A stretch of DNA of 33,778 nt from Bacilli bacterium (GTDB taxonomy: Bacteria > Bacillota_I > Bacilli_A > RF39 > UBA660). This document shows, piece by piece, positions 14,819 through 23,455 of the stretch (positions are counted from its first letter, which is position 1; each line of letters opens with the position of its first letter). Both the position numbers and the translations under genes were made by a program. Location of the stretch: the NCBI GenBank assembly GCA_017460745.1, contig JAFUAL010000018.1, forward strand, positions 1 through 33,778, read 5' to 3'. The notes beneath the pieces were generated by a model, which was not told where the DNA came from, ran no database searches, and worked only from the letters and a program-made list of their open reading frames with translations.

Positions 14819-17800
14819 TTTTCTAACTAATTTTTTAGTTGAATTTTCTTTATTCATACTTAAAGCAATTTCTAATATCATTTCATTAGTTAGTCTTTTA
14901 TATTTTTCAGATGTTTTAAGTTTAACAATTATTTTTGCTAAATCATAACCTTCATCGTATAATTCATTAGAGTATAATTCTGAAATAATACTTTGTTTAT
15001 AATTTTGCCAAAAAACTCCTACACAATTTTCATCACTAAAGTATTGATTTGATTCTCTATCAAGAGGAACATATCCTGTATTTAACAATTCTATATATTC
15101 TTTTATTCTATCTTCACTTGATAATTTATTTATTTTTTTATTTATAACATCTTTAGCAATATCGTAACCTTCGCTATATTGTGGATTTGTAAACAATTCA
15201 TTAACTATTTTTTCTTTATTACTCCAAAACTGATTAATGGTTTCACCATTAGAAAATTGTGCTTTATTATCTATTTTTTTAGGAACATATCCTGTATTTA
15301 ACAATTCTATATATTCTGCTACTTTTTCATCTATAGATAATTTATTTTTTCGTTGTTCAACATAATCTATAATTGTTTTTTTAGCAGTATCATAGCCATT
15401 ATTATATTGTGGATTTGTTGCTAATTCATGTATAATTTTATCCTTATTTCTAATAAAACTATTTACAAAAGCACCATCACTAAATTTATTTTCACGATCA
15501 TGGGCTATTGGAATATATCCAGTATTTAATAGTTCTATATATTCGGCTATTCTTTGTTTAGATGTAGTCTTTTTTTTATATGATTGCAAGATATCTTTAG
15601 CAATATCGTAACCTTCGCTATATTGTGGATTTGTTAACACTTCATTTGTAATTATATCTTTATTACAATACCAGAAAGAACCAATAAAACTACCATCACT
15701 AAATTTATTTTGCTTATCATTATGTATAGGAGTATATCCATTATTTAATAATTCTATATATTCTTTAATTCTATCTTCATAAGATAGTTTTTGTGTTTTA
15801 TCATTTAAAATTTTTTTTGCAACTTCATAACCAATCTCATATTTAGGATTGTTACTTAATTCATATATAATTGTTTCTTTATTATTCTCCCAATAGCATT
15901 TTATGGTACTACCATCACTAAAATATTTATTTAATTCATTACTAATAGGAACATATCCTGTATTTAATAATTTAATGTATTCTTCTAACTTTTCTTCTGG
16001 TGAAAGTTTAATTAAATAATTATCAATAAACTGCCTTGCAACTTCATAACCAATCTCATATTTTCTATTATTTTGTAATTCATCAATAATTCTATTGGAA
16101 TTGTTGTTCCAAAATTGTCCTAAATTTTTTGAACCATCACTAAAAGATAATGTATTTTCAGTTCTAGTAGGAATATATCCAGTATTTAACAAATCAATAA
16201 ACTCTGCAATTCTTTCTTCATAACTTAATGAAGTTATATTGTTAATTTCAGAATATAGTTCAAAATAATCTCTCATAATACCCGTAATTTCAAATGATTC
16301 AAAATCTATTTTTGATTTTGCTTTTGTTTCAGACTTTGAAATATCTAGATTCCATAAATCTATCTCTTTTCCTTTTTCAATTATATTATAAATATACTCT
16401 TTATCATCATCGTTTTTATCATCAAGAATATTTGTATCTTCTAAATACCCAGAATATTCTTCTTGAATTCTTACTAAAGTTGTTCCATATTTTGATAATG
16501 TTAATTCTATATTTTCGCCATGTTCATAATGCCAATCTACAATAATAGATAATAATTGTAAATTATCATGTCTTTCATAATTTTGCTTTTCTTTACTAAT
16601 ATTTACTCTTAAAGTATTATTTGTCAAATCTATTGCTAATGGTCTTTTAACTTCATTCAAACTACTATTAGGCATTGCATATATAATTCTTCCTAATTGT
16701 TGTAAATATAGTATTTTTGATTTTTCATCTATTGGTCTAAACCATATTATCCCATCAACATTTTTAACATGAATACCTTCATTCAATTTGTTCATAACTA
16801 TCATAAATTTTATTGAATTTGGATTATCAATTTCAAACTCATGTAATTCGTCTAAGTTTCTTTGCTTAGAATAAGAACCTAACATTGAATAAAACTCCAA
16901 ATTTTGATTAGTGCCATTAAAGTAATTAGAAATTTCATTTTTATATTTTTTTATTAATCTTTTACCATCAATTTTAGAGATAGAGTTACCATCTTCATCT
17001 TCTAATAAATTTACTTTGTTTTTTTCTTGACTAGATACAGGAATAAATACAATAAATTTGTTACCAATGTTAACATTATTTTTTAAAATTTCTGATATAC
17101 CATCGGCTAATGTTATTTTTCTTCTTAATTCATCATATCGACTTAAATATTCTTGTTTTAATTCTTCGTTTTTAACAGAATTAATCATTTCTAAAAGGTT
17201 TTCCATTAATCCATCATTATTTAAATTATATTCACACTGGATAATTCTTGGATTAATAACTATACCTAATTTTATTGCTTCTAATAAATCTAAATTTATT
17301 GATATATGTTCGTTATTAGTGATTTCTTCTTCTGAATAGCCAAGTTGTTTTGCTAATAGAGATGACATATCTATATTATCTGTATCTCTTTGTGGAGTTG
17401 CAGTTATACCTAAAAACTTTGTTTGCTCATCTTGATTTGAAATTAATTCATCAATTTTATTCTTCCATTCCTTAGCACCTGTTCTATGTAATTCATCAAA
17501 GACAATTAATTTATATTTTTTCTTAATTATTTCATCACTATTATTACTCATTAAAGTTGGATACATAGCCAATGTTAAATTTGGAAATTCTTCTTTGATA
17601 ATTGCTCTTTTATTTTTAGTTAATATTCCTTTTTTGCCATGAATATATTCTATTATATAATTTTCAATCTGATCTAATATTTCATTTGAAGGTGCTAAAT
17701 ATAAAATTTCTTTATTCTTATAATTTAACATTTCAGTTAAAGCAACAAAACTTTTACCTGCACCTGTTGGAAGTATAGTTGCAGCAAATTGTTTATTTTC

Positions 17801-19531
17801 AAAAATCCTGTCAATATTTCTAACTGCCGTTTCTTGATATGATTTTAATTTGATGTTTGTTCCTTTAATTTTATAATATTCTAAAAAATCTTCTAATTCA
17901 TCAATGTTAATTTCTTCTTTTATATTATCTAAATTAATATCATTTCTAACAATAATTCTAACGATATACTTATATATTTCTTTGTTAGACAATCCTTTTT
18001 CTTTGAACTTATAATATAATTCTAAGCAATGATTATCTTTTAATTTTTTAATAAAATCATTTTTAGTAGATAGATCAAATCCAATTATTCCTAATTTTGA
18101 AAAATCATAAGAATCAATAATTGCTTCTGCAATATAATCCTCTTTACTAACATTTAAATTGTCGTAATTATTTCTTAATAATAAATCTACAATATTTTGA
18201 ATTCTTTCATTTTTATCATTAGATATAATTTTTAATAAAGTATTTGTATCTAATTTTTTTATTAAATCTACAAGATATAGTTCATTATTTTTTAAATCAA
18301 TATTAACTGATTCGCTTAATTGTAATCCTTTATTTGTCTTTCTATTTATTATATCTGGTTCAATTGTAAATCCATCAATCATTATTTTCTTTATAATTGG
18401 TAAATATTTTGGATTCTTTTCTATAATTTCATTTAGTAAAATGGCTATATTTATGGTTCTAATTCTAGATTTAGAAAGATAATATAATTTTTCAGAAAGT
18501 GAATTCGCTACACTATAAGGTATAGCACCTTTAGTAAGTTCATAGACTCTTTCAATATCTAAATTATCATCATACTTTATTCTAGCTAAATCAGATATGT
18601 AATTATCATTTTTCAATTTGCTATTTAATAATAGATTTAAAATATCTTTATTTAATTCATTTACTAATTCATTATATTCATTTGGAAGTTGTTGTAATAA
18701 AGCAAAGATATCAACAATTGGTGTAGGTATTTCTATAATATCATCTTGTCTAATATCTCCATAATGAATATATTCTAGAGAAGAAAAAGCATTTCCTAAT
18801 GTTTCAATTAATTTCTTATCTGGAACATGATATATAATAGATGATATTTTATTATATTTTTTTAGTACATTCAATTTAGCAACAATTTTATTTTTTTCTA
18901 AAAGTTGCTCTCTATTAAGTGATTGATAATTGGCTAATCTTATATTTTTATAACCATAAATAATTCCTTTCTTTAGCCATTCATAAGTTTCATATTTTTC
19001 TTCAGCAATATTTTCTTCTCTTATAATACTGTTTAACTCTTCCATAGAATTTGCATTTTCAATTTTGCAAATAGTTGAAAAAATATCACTACTTTTATCA
19101 AGACCATCTATAGTTTTATTAATTCTATCCATAATTCTTTCAATAATATATTCTCCAGCATTTATTATTTTAGAATTAATTTCACTTTTTTTACATCTTA
19201 CTAGTACATATTTATCTTTGTATGAGCCTCTACCATAAACTAATGATACATTTGCATTGCTACTTAACGATATACAATTAGTATCTTTTCTATAGTGCAT
19301 CTTGATATGATCATATATTTCTTCTAAAGATAATATAGAATCTTCACTATACTTTGTTATACCATCAAATCTTTCTCTATCGGTTCTTATCCTTAAAATT
19401 TGTCCATCTGTGGTTGTGGTCAATTTATTATCTATATCATTGTTATCTGCATTATTTAATGCACGAAAGAAATAATAATAGTCATTATCTTGCAATACAT
19501 TAAATTTTGATATGTCAAAAATCCCTTTCAT
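14816..19531 (-). CDS. Giant SF2 helicase with six C-terminal repeats, possible defence protein
   Basis: This is a 1571-residue protein. The N-terminal 120 residues (YYYFFRALN, then CISLSSNANVSLVYG) faintly recall an ADP-ribosyltransferase R-S-x-S pattern; this is tentative. The helicase core has motif I LPTGAGKS, motif II DELHR, motif III GITATPQR and motif VI QQLGRIIYA, like the helicases of restriction and defence systems. The C-terminus (about residues 1105-1537, bases 14920-16220) has six repeats of about 72 residues, each near EYIELLNTGYVP, then FSDGS, then FW, then NPQYSEGYDIAK. They resemble degenerate helicase-associated domains. AAGGGGG gives a strong ribosome binding site, and the promoter is at 19582-19610. 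No nuclease domain is visible. The role is probably phage or plasmid interference. Confidence 0.72.
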   Translation of the reverse strand: MKGIFDISKFNVLQDNDYYYFFRALNNADNNDIDNKLTTTTDGQILRIRTDRERFDGITKYSEDSILSLEEIYDHIKMHYRKDTNCISLSSNANVSLVYGRGSYKDKYVLVRCKKSEINSKIINAGEYIIERIMDRINKTIDGLDKSSDIFSTICKIENANSMEELNSIIREENIAEEKYETYEWLKKGIIYGYKNIRLANYQSLNREQLLEKNKIVAKLNVLKKYNKISSIIYHVPDKKLIETLGNAFSSLEYIHYGDIRQDDIIEIPTPIVDIFALLQQLPNEYNELVNELNKDILNLLLNSKLKNDNYISDLARIKYDDNLDIERVYELTKGAIPYSVANSLSEKLYYLSKSRIRTINIAILLNEIIEKNPKYLPIIKKIMIDGFTIEPDIINRKTNKGLQLSESVNIDLKNNELYLVDLIKKLDTNTLLKIISNDKNERIQNIVDLLLRNNYDNLNVSKEDYIAEAIIDSYDFSKLGIIGFDLSTKNDFIKKLKDNHCLELYYKFKEKGLSNKEIYKYIVRIIVRNDINLDNIKEEINIDELEDFLEYYKIKGTNIKLKSYQETAVRNIDRIFENKQFAATILPTGAGKSFVALTEMLNYKNKEILYLAPSNEILDQIENYIIEYIHGKKGILTKNKRAIIKEEFPNLTLAMYPTLMSNNSDEIIKKKYKLIVFDELHRTGAKEWKNKIDELISNQDEQTKFLGITATPQRDTDNIDMSSLLAKQLGYSEEEITNNEHISINLDLLEAIKLGIVINPRIIQCEYNLNNDGLMENLLEMINSVKNEELKQEYLSRYDELRRKITLADGISEILKNNVNIGNKFIVFIPVSSQEKNKVNLLEDEDGNSISKIDGKRLIKKYKNEISNYFNGTNQNLEFYSMLGSYSKQRNLDELHEFEIDNPNSIKFMIVMNKLNEGIHVKNVDGIIWFRPIDEKSKILYLQQLGRIIYAMPNSSLNEVKRPLAIDLTNNTLRVNISKEKQNYERHDNLQLLSIIVDWHYEHGENIELTLSKYGTTLVRIQEEYSGYLEDTNILDDKNDDDKEYIYNIIEKGKEIDLWNLDISKSETKAKSKIDFESFEITGIMRDYFELYSEINNITSLSYEERIAEFIDLLNTGYIPTRTENTLSFSDGSKNLGQFWNNNSNRIIDELQNNRKYEIGYEVARQFIDNYLIKLSPEEKLEEYIKLLNTGYVPISNELNKYFSDGSTIKCYWENNKETIIYELSNNPKYEIGYEVAKKILNDKTQKLSYEDRIKEYIELLNNGYTPIHNDKQNKFSDGSFIGSFWYCNKDIITNEVLTNPQYSEGYDIAKDILQSYKKKTTSKQRIAEYIELLNTGYIPIAHDRENKFSDGAFVNSFIRNKDKIIHELATNPQYNNGYDTAKKTIIDYVEQRKNKLSIDEKVAEYIELLNTGYVPKKIDNKAQFSNGETINQFWSNKEKIVNELFTNPQYSEGYDIAKDVINKKINKLSSEDRIKEYIELLNTGYVPLDRESNQYFSDENCVGVFWQNYKQSIISELYSNELYDEGYDLAKIIVKLKTSEKYKRLTNEMILEIALSMNKENSTKKLVRK
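14920..16220 (-). repeat. Six tandem coding repeats of about 216 bp
   Basis: The six units code for about 72 residues each and are diverged (several share AATTCTATATATTC on the plus strand, coding EYIEL). Conserved positions are LLNTGY(I/V)P, FSDG, FW, (I/V)xxEL and GYDxAK. Repeats 3 and 5 are the closest, sharing NPQYSEGYDIAKD. The number of units could vary between strains by recombination. Confidence 0.8.
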
Positions 19532-19581
19532 AATGTATCCCCCTTTTTATTTGGAAAAATAATCCCTTCAATTGGCTATAT

Positions 19582-19610
19582 ATAATAGCACAAAAACACA
19601 TTTTTTTCAA
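19582..19610 (-). promoter_or_regulatory. Promoter of the giant helicase gene
   Basis: On the minus strand TTGAAA (plus 19605-19610) and TATTAT (plus 19582-19587) are 17 bases apart, about 50 bases before the ATG. Confidence 0.55.
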
Positions 19611-19712
19611 ATTTAACGTTCAATTCAACTAATTCTTATGTGGTTATATAGGTAAAAATCATACTATATAAACATTTATTAATAGTAAGTTTAGGGTACT
19701 ACTATTTACTAC

Positions 19713-20258
19713 TTAATTACTACTGTTATTTTCTAATTCTTTATTCTTTTCATACTCTTTTAACCATTTATTCCAAGAAATACATCTTGATATAGCAATA
19801 TATCGTAATGTAATCCACATGAGAGCATCATAAAATTGTTCTTCTTTTAATTCGGTAGAAAAACAATATTCTTTAATAATAGAAATATCTATTGGTAAAG
19901 ACAACTTTCTACCATTTTTACCAATAACTTTAAAAAGAATATCATTTGCAACAGTATCTCCTTCTTCAATGACTGCATCAAATTCTTCTTTTTTACTTGC
20001 ATAATAATCAGTTATCTCATCAACATCTCTTGCAACACTTTTAAATTGTTCTATTGACATTGATTTAAAGTTATTTAATTCGTTATTAATCATAATACTA
20101 TAAACTTCATCTTGATCAGATTTATCTAATCTATCAACTATTTGTATTAAATCATTTAAGTCTAAATCTAGTACTTCTTGAACTTTAGTTAAATCTCTTT
20201 CCATAGTATTAGAAATAACTCTTGCTACTTCTTTTACTTCTTTATTATCTTTTTTCAT
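19713..20258 (-). CDS. Unidentified 181-residue acidic protein
   Basis: A longer frame extends to 20534, but the ATG at 20258 is preceded by AAAAGGAGCT at 20267-20276 and the extension overlaps the divergent regulator gene, so the shorter form is chosen. The product starts MKKDNKEVKEVARVISNTME, is rich in Glu, Asp and Lys and looks helical, and it has no membrane segment. I do not recognise a family. A well-formed promoter lies at 20302-20330. The gene is transcribed towards the helicase gene and away from the tandem-HTH regulator, so it may be part of the same cargo. Confidence 0.6.
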   Translation of the reverse strand: MKKDNKEVKEVARVISNTMERDLTKVQEVLDLDLNDLIQIVDRLDKSDQDEVYSIMINNELNNFKSMSIEQFKSVARDVDEITDYYASKKEEFDAVIEEGDTVANDILFKVIGKNGRKLSLPIDISIIKEYCFSTELKEEQFYDALMWITLRYIAISRCISWNKWLKEYEKNKELENNSSN

Positions 20259-20301
20259 AAATTCTAGCTCCTTTTCAATAAACCTAAACTTACTATCTAC
20301 T

Positions 20302-20330
20302 ATTATATCATTTTTCAACCTATTTGTCAG
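20302..20330 (-). promoter_or_regulatory. Promoter for the leftward gene at 20258
   Basis: On the minus strand CTGACA (plus 20325-20330) and TATAAT (plus 20302-20307) are 17 bases apart, 44 bases upstream of the ATG. Confidence 0.65.
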
Positions 20331-20382
20331 ACATTTGAGGTTATTCATCAAATAAATGGGAAAATTAATATAGGTGATGTAT

Positions 20383-20835
20383 ATGTTAGATAATAATTTG
20401 AAATGGTGTCGTGAAGAACTAGAAATGACACAAGAAGAATTAGGATTTGTATTTGGTGTTAGTAGAAAAACTATATCAGGTTGGGAAACTGCAAATAATC
20501 CTATACCATTTAGTAAATTAATTAAGTTCTGCAATTTATATAATTATTCATTAGATTTTGTTATTGGATTAAGTAGAAAGAATAATAAATGTGATGTTAA
20601 AATTAAAGCAAATAAAAAAGAAATTGGTAAAAGATTAAAAGAATTAAGAGATAGTCTAAATTTATCCCAATTAAAATTTGCAGATAAATGTGGAATATCT
20701 CAAACTACATATAGTCATTATGAAACAGGATTAAATTTAATTACTACTATGAATGCTTATGCTATTTGCAAAACATATAATATATCTTTAGATTATTTAG
20801 TTGGTAGAACAAACAAAAAAAGTATGAATCAATAA
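20383..20835 (+). CDS. Tandem-HTH transcriptional regulator (two Cro/C1 domains)
   Basis: The product, about 150 residues, has two Xre-type helix-turn-helix domains: LKWCREELEMTQEELGFVFGVSRKTISGWE and, after residue 80, IGKRLKELRDSLNLSQLKFADKCGISQTTYSHYE. Each is followed by the usual YNxSLDFxxG tail. In-frame starts at 20374 and 20377 exist. I chose ATG 20383 for its spacing from AGGTG at 20372-20376. Two DNA-reading domains in one chain suggest binding of paired sites as a monomer. It probably regulates the divergent gene at 20258 or element functions. A terminator follows. Confidence 0.8.
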   Translation: MLDNNLKWCREELEMTQEELGFVFGVSRKTISGWETANNPIPFSKLIKFCNLYNYSLDFVIGLSRKNNKCDVKIKANKKEIGKRLKELRDSLNLSQLKFADKCGISQTTYSHYETGLNLITTMNAYAICKTYNISLDYLVGRTNKKSMNQ

Positions 20836-20855
20836 TAATTTGAAACATACTTTTT
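20819..20855 (+). terminator. Terminator after the tandem-HTH gene
   Basis: AAAGTATG 20819-20826 pairs with CATACTTT 20846-20853, followed by T residues. The stem includes the last codons, with the stop in the loop. Confidence 0.65.
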
Positions 20856-20872
20856 AATTTTATTTAATGACT

Positions 20873-20937
20873 AGTGACGGCATGACGGCAAATTTTGGGT
20901 GGGTACCACCTGATTTTTTCCTGTCATTGCTGTCATT
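20873..20937. repeat. Nested inverted repeat with internal hairpin
   Basis: TGACGGCATGACGG at 20875-20888 pairs with CTGTCATTGCTGTCA at 20921-20935 with one bulge and two G-T pairs. GGTGG/CCACC around GTA (about 20898-20910) forms an inner hairpin followed by six T. Each arm is itself a doubled TGAC motif. It lies between convergent genes. It could be a terminator, a small insertion-type repeat or a replication signal. Confidence 0.5.
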
Positions 20938-21385
20938 ATTTTTTATATTTATACATTTTTTCAGCAAGTTCTTTGCTTTCTCTATTAGCAGTATTTACTG
21001 CTAGTAGATTAAACAATACTGATAAAGTTAGTAAAACAGATACTATTATTATTACAAAAAAATTGGATTTAATACTTTTATTGAATAATTCTAATCCCAT
21101 AACAATTAAATATAAAAATGCTGAAGTACAAAATGTTCCAGTTGTTATACCATCAAATGAATATCTAATAGATTTAGAATCTTTTTTATCAATGTTCCAT
21201 TCACCAACTTTAGTCCATCTAAATAAGTAATAAGCTTCAAGAACAAGCATTGCCGATACTAAAAGCCAATACCAAGCATAATAATTATCATTATTATTAA
21301 TTAAACCTAAAATTGCAAAAACAATCATAATTATATTTACAATAATTTTAATTATATCAAATACTATTTTAGTTTTTCTTTGCAT
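20936..21385 (-). CDS. Small membrane protein with four helices
   Basis: This 149-residue product has four hydrophobic segments (about residues 8-28, 36-55, 78-100 and 108-130), a basic start and a basic end. I do not recognise a family. AAAGGAG lies about 10 bases before the ATG. Its first 17 bases overlap the end of the repressor gene, so the two form one leftward operon. Small membrane proteins beside phage-like repressors can be exclusion or immunity factors, but that is only a possibility here. Confidence 0.65.
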   Translation of the reverse strand: MQRKTKIVFDIIKIIVNIIMIVFAILGLINNNDNYYAWYWLLVSAMLVLEAYYLFRWTKVGEWNIDKKDSKSIRYSFDGITTGTFCTSAFLYLIVMGLELFNKSIKSNFFVIIIVSVLLTLSVLFNLLAVNTANRESKELAEKMYKYKK

Positions 21386-21881
21386 TCTCTATGTTCTCCT
21401 TTCTTCTAGCACTATTTAAAACATTAACTATTTCTTTGGCTGTTCTAATTTGATATTCAGTATCTTCAATAGTTTGTTCTATTTGTTCCCTTTGTGTTTC
21501 GTTATAATCTTTTTCTTCTAGGTCTTTTTTAAATTGCTCTACCATTTCTTCCCAGTTTTTAATAACTGATGAAGTATTAAGGATAGCATCAACAATTTGA
21601 TCTCCCTTTAATCCAGAATAATAATTAATTAAAAATGGATTTAAAGGTGTAACTTGAAATCCTAGCCCAGCAGCATACATTAAATCATTATAATTTAAAC
21701 CAATTACTTTACTAATCTTTCTTAATGTTTTTGGATTAGGTATTTCTCTTTCCCCTGATTCAATACGAGCAAGTTCAGTATCACTTATTTTAGCTATTCT
21801 TGATAACTCTCTTTTAGATAAATGCTTTTCTTCTCTTGCTCTGGCAATCATTTGCCCAACAGTTTCTTCATTATTAATCAT
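21369..21881 (-). CDS. Phage-type repressor, Cro/C1 HTH
   Basis: The product starts MINNEETVGQMIARAREEK (170 residues). A TTG at 21902 could extend it, but AAAGGAG lies inside that extension at 21892-21898, so ATG 21881 is chosen. The HTH is KHLSKRELSRIAKISDTELARIESGEREIPNPKTLRKI. A helical C-terminal half (about residues 90-165) probably dimerises. There is no LexA-like Ser-Lys protease domain, so release must occur by another route. Palindromic operators overlap the two divergent promoters at 21907-22017, indicating control of both its own gene and the replication-mobilization genes to the right. Confidence 0.85.
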   Translation of the reverse strand: MINNEETVGQMIARAREEKHLSKRELSRIAKISDTELARIESGEREIPNPKTLRKISKVIGLNYNDLMYAAGLGFQVTPLNPFLINYYSGLKGDQIVDAILNTSSVIKNWEEMVEQFKKDLEEKDYNETQREQIEQTIEDTEYQIRTAKEIVNVLNSARRKENIENAKKN

Positions 21882-21906
21882 ACGAATTAACTCCTTTCGC
21901 AATATA

Positions 21907-21935
21907 AATATAACATATTTTTAATACTTTTGCAA
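21907..21935 (-). promoter_or_regulatory. Leftward promoter of the repressor gene
   Basis: On the minus strand TTGCAA (plus 21930-21935) and TATATT (plus 21907-21912) are 17 bases apart. The -35 element lies in a TTGCAA half-site like those in the operators to its right. Confidence 0.6.
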
Positions 21936-21963
21936 CCTTTTTAAAGAAATTTACATAAATTTG

Positions 21964-22017
21964 CAACTTAATAGTTGACAAATTATTTTTTGTAGTATAT
22001 ATTCAACTTATAAGTTG
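21964..22017 (+). promoter_or_regulatory. Rightward promoter flanked by repressor operators
   Basis: TTGACA 21975-21980 and TATATT 21998-22003 are 17 bases apart. An imperfect palindrome CAACTTAATAGTTG (21964-21977) overlaps the -35 element. A perfect palindrome CAACTTATAAGTTG (22004-22017) starts right after the -10 element. A further half-site CAACTT lies near 22035. Their centres are 40 bases apart. Confidence 0.78.
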
Positions 22018-22049
22018 CAATTTTAATTAAAATTCAACTTAAATATTGT

Positions 22050-22246
22050 TCTTTGAAAATTAAATAGAGTTGGAAATCGCCGATATCTGCCGACTCGTTA
22101 AACAAATGCAAGGCAAGTATCCTATTGGCACGGAGTTGTGGATTAACTAAAATCCTCGTTACATATATGGCTAGTAACTATATATACATCCTTAAAGGGA
22201 GTTGTTGGTAACACTAAAACCATCAGAAAGGAAACGAAGGTAATAA
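22050..22246 (+). promoter_or_regulatory. Long structured leader before the replication genes
   Basis: About 200 bases of less AT-rich DNA carry short inverted repeats, including GGATT/AATCC at 22140-22155 and GTTAC/GTAAC at 22158-22178, followed by AAAGGGAGTTGTTGG and then AAAGGAAACGAAGG before the ATG at 22247. No open frame of note is seen. It could be an untranslated regulatory leader, or an origin of replication for the RepA-type ATPase encoded downstream. Confidence 0.4.
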
Positions 22247-22498
22247 ATGAATGCAGAAGAAACACTAAAACTAATTTCTACTAAAACTTGGTGTAATATT
22301 AATGATTTAATGAAGCTCACAGGATTAAGTAGAAGTTCAGCATTAAAGATTAGAAATAAAATCAAAGACACATTAAATTATGAAATTCATACAAGAGATT
22401 TACCAATGAATGTTGTAGTTGATTATCTAAATATTGATGTTGAATATTTAAAAAATGTAGCAACTAGAAAGGAGGTGCAAAATGAAAACAATAAGTGA
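22247..22498 (+). CDS. Small HTH protein (possible replication or excision regulator)
   Basis: This 83-residue product contains NINDLMKLTGLSRSSALKIRNKI, a helix-turn-helix. Such small proteins are often found just before RepA-type ATPases in mobilizable elements, where they may act as regulators or excision factors. Its 3' end overlaps the ATPase start by 17 bases, so they are coupled. The GAAGG upstream of the ATG is a modest ribosome binding site. Confidence 0.65.
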   Translation: MNAEETLKLISTKTWCNINDLMKLTGLSRSSALKIRNKIKDTLNYEIHTRDLPMNVVVDYLNIDVEYLKNVATRKEVQNENNK

Positions 22499-23438
22499 AA
22501 TGAGAAAAGAGAACATTAAAAAAGATTTCATAGTTGAGAACTTTATGAAATCTAATGGGTTATATTGTCTTGTTGCTAGACCAAAAGTTGGCAAGTCGTT
22601 ACTCGCACTACAACTTGCTAATGCCATAGCAACAGGAACAAACTTTTTAGGATTTAGAACAAGTCCATCTCCTGTCTTATATATTAGCACAGAAATGAAT
22701 TTTTCACAAATTTTAGATAGAATCGACAAGATGAAACTTGAATTTACTGATGATAATTTCAGACTAAAAGAACAGGAAATTAATGAAAGAAAATTAAATT
22801 TAATGGACTTGCAATTAGAGTTTCAAGAGTTTGCAAGTGACCTTAATGGCAAATTTGTAATCATAGATATGTTTAGTGGAATTGATTTAAACAATGGTTA
22901 TGATTTAAATAATTATCAAGATATGGGACAATATGTTATTCCAAAATTTAGAGAATTATGTAAAAGATATAACTTTACAATTTTATTAATTCATCATCTA
23001 AATAAGAATAATAAATCACTTGGCTCTACTGCTATTGATGGCTCAGTTGATGGAATTATCACATTAAAAAGAGATCAAAATCTTAAAGATAAAATACTAA
23101 TGAGTTATGAAAGCAGAGATTATGAAAGTCTTGATTTAGTTCTAAAAAGAAATAAAGATTTAACATTTGAAGTATCAGAAACTGATAGTAATGATTTAAA
23201 TCTTAACCTTATAATTTTTCTAAATTATGCTATTAAACAAAAAGATTTTTCATTCACAATTTCTGATGTAATTAGTGATTTAAAATTACAAATTACACCA
23301 TCAGTATTTGGAAAATTATTAAAGCAGAATTTAGATAATTTAGAAAAAGAAGGTCTTCATATTGAATCAAAAAGAACTGGTCCTGATAGATTATATCATG
23401 CAAAATATGAAGAACCTATCTTTGAAGATTTGAATTAA
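22482..23438 (+). CDS. RepA-type AAA_25 replicative ATPase
   Basis: This 318-residue RecA-fold protein has Walker A ARPKVGKSLLALQLA (residues 32-46), the sensor region VLYISTEMNFSQILDRI, a Walker B strand GKFVIIDMFSGID and the LIHHLNKNNKSLGSTAIDGSVDGIITLKR stretch typical of plasmid RepA hexameric helicases. The C-terminal part (about 235-318) resembles a winged helix. It probably unwinds the circular form so the element can replicate after excision. GGAGGTGC precedes the ATG. The stop codon lies in a hairpin that may end the transcript. Confidence 0.83.
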   Translation: MKTISEMRKENIKKDFIVENFMKSNGLYCLVARPKVGKSLLALQLANAIATGTNFLGFRTSPSPVLYISTEMNFSQILDRIDKMKLEFTDDNFRLKEQEINERKLNLMDLQLEFQEFASDLNGKFVIIDMFSGIDLNNGYDLNNYQDMGQYVIPKFRELCKRYNFTILLIHHLNKNNKSLGSTAIDGSVDGIITLKRDQNLKDKILMSYESRDYESLDLVLKRNKDLTFEVSETDSNDLNLNLIIFLNYAIKQKDFSFTISDVISDLKLQITPSVFGKLLKQNLDNLEKEGLHIESKRTGPDRLYHAKYEEPIFEDLN

Positions 23439-23452
23439 TCTTCAAAGTTTTT
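23421..23452 (+). terminator. Terminator overlapping the RepA stop
   Basis: TTTGAAGATT 23421-23430 pairs perfectly with AATCTTCAAA 23437-23446, then GTTTTT. The TAA stop (23436-23438) is at the loop and second arm. Confidence 0.7.
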
Positions 23453-23455
23453 GAT

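Noticed and set aside
14920-16220. CRISPR array or DNA-level tandem repeat
   Set aside because: The periodicity of about 216 bp is due to protein repeats in one reading frame; units are diverged, with no constant repeat and spacer pattern.
20259-20534. Upstream extension of the leftward gene at 19713-20258
   Set aside because: It overlaps the tandem-HTH gene and its promoter region on the other strand, while a strong ribosome binding site supports the ATG at 20258.
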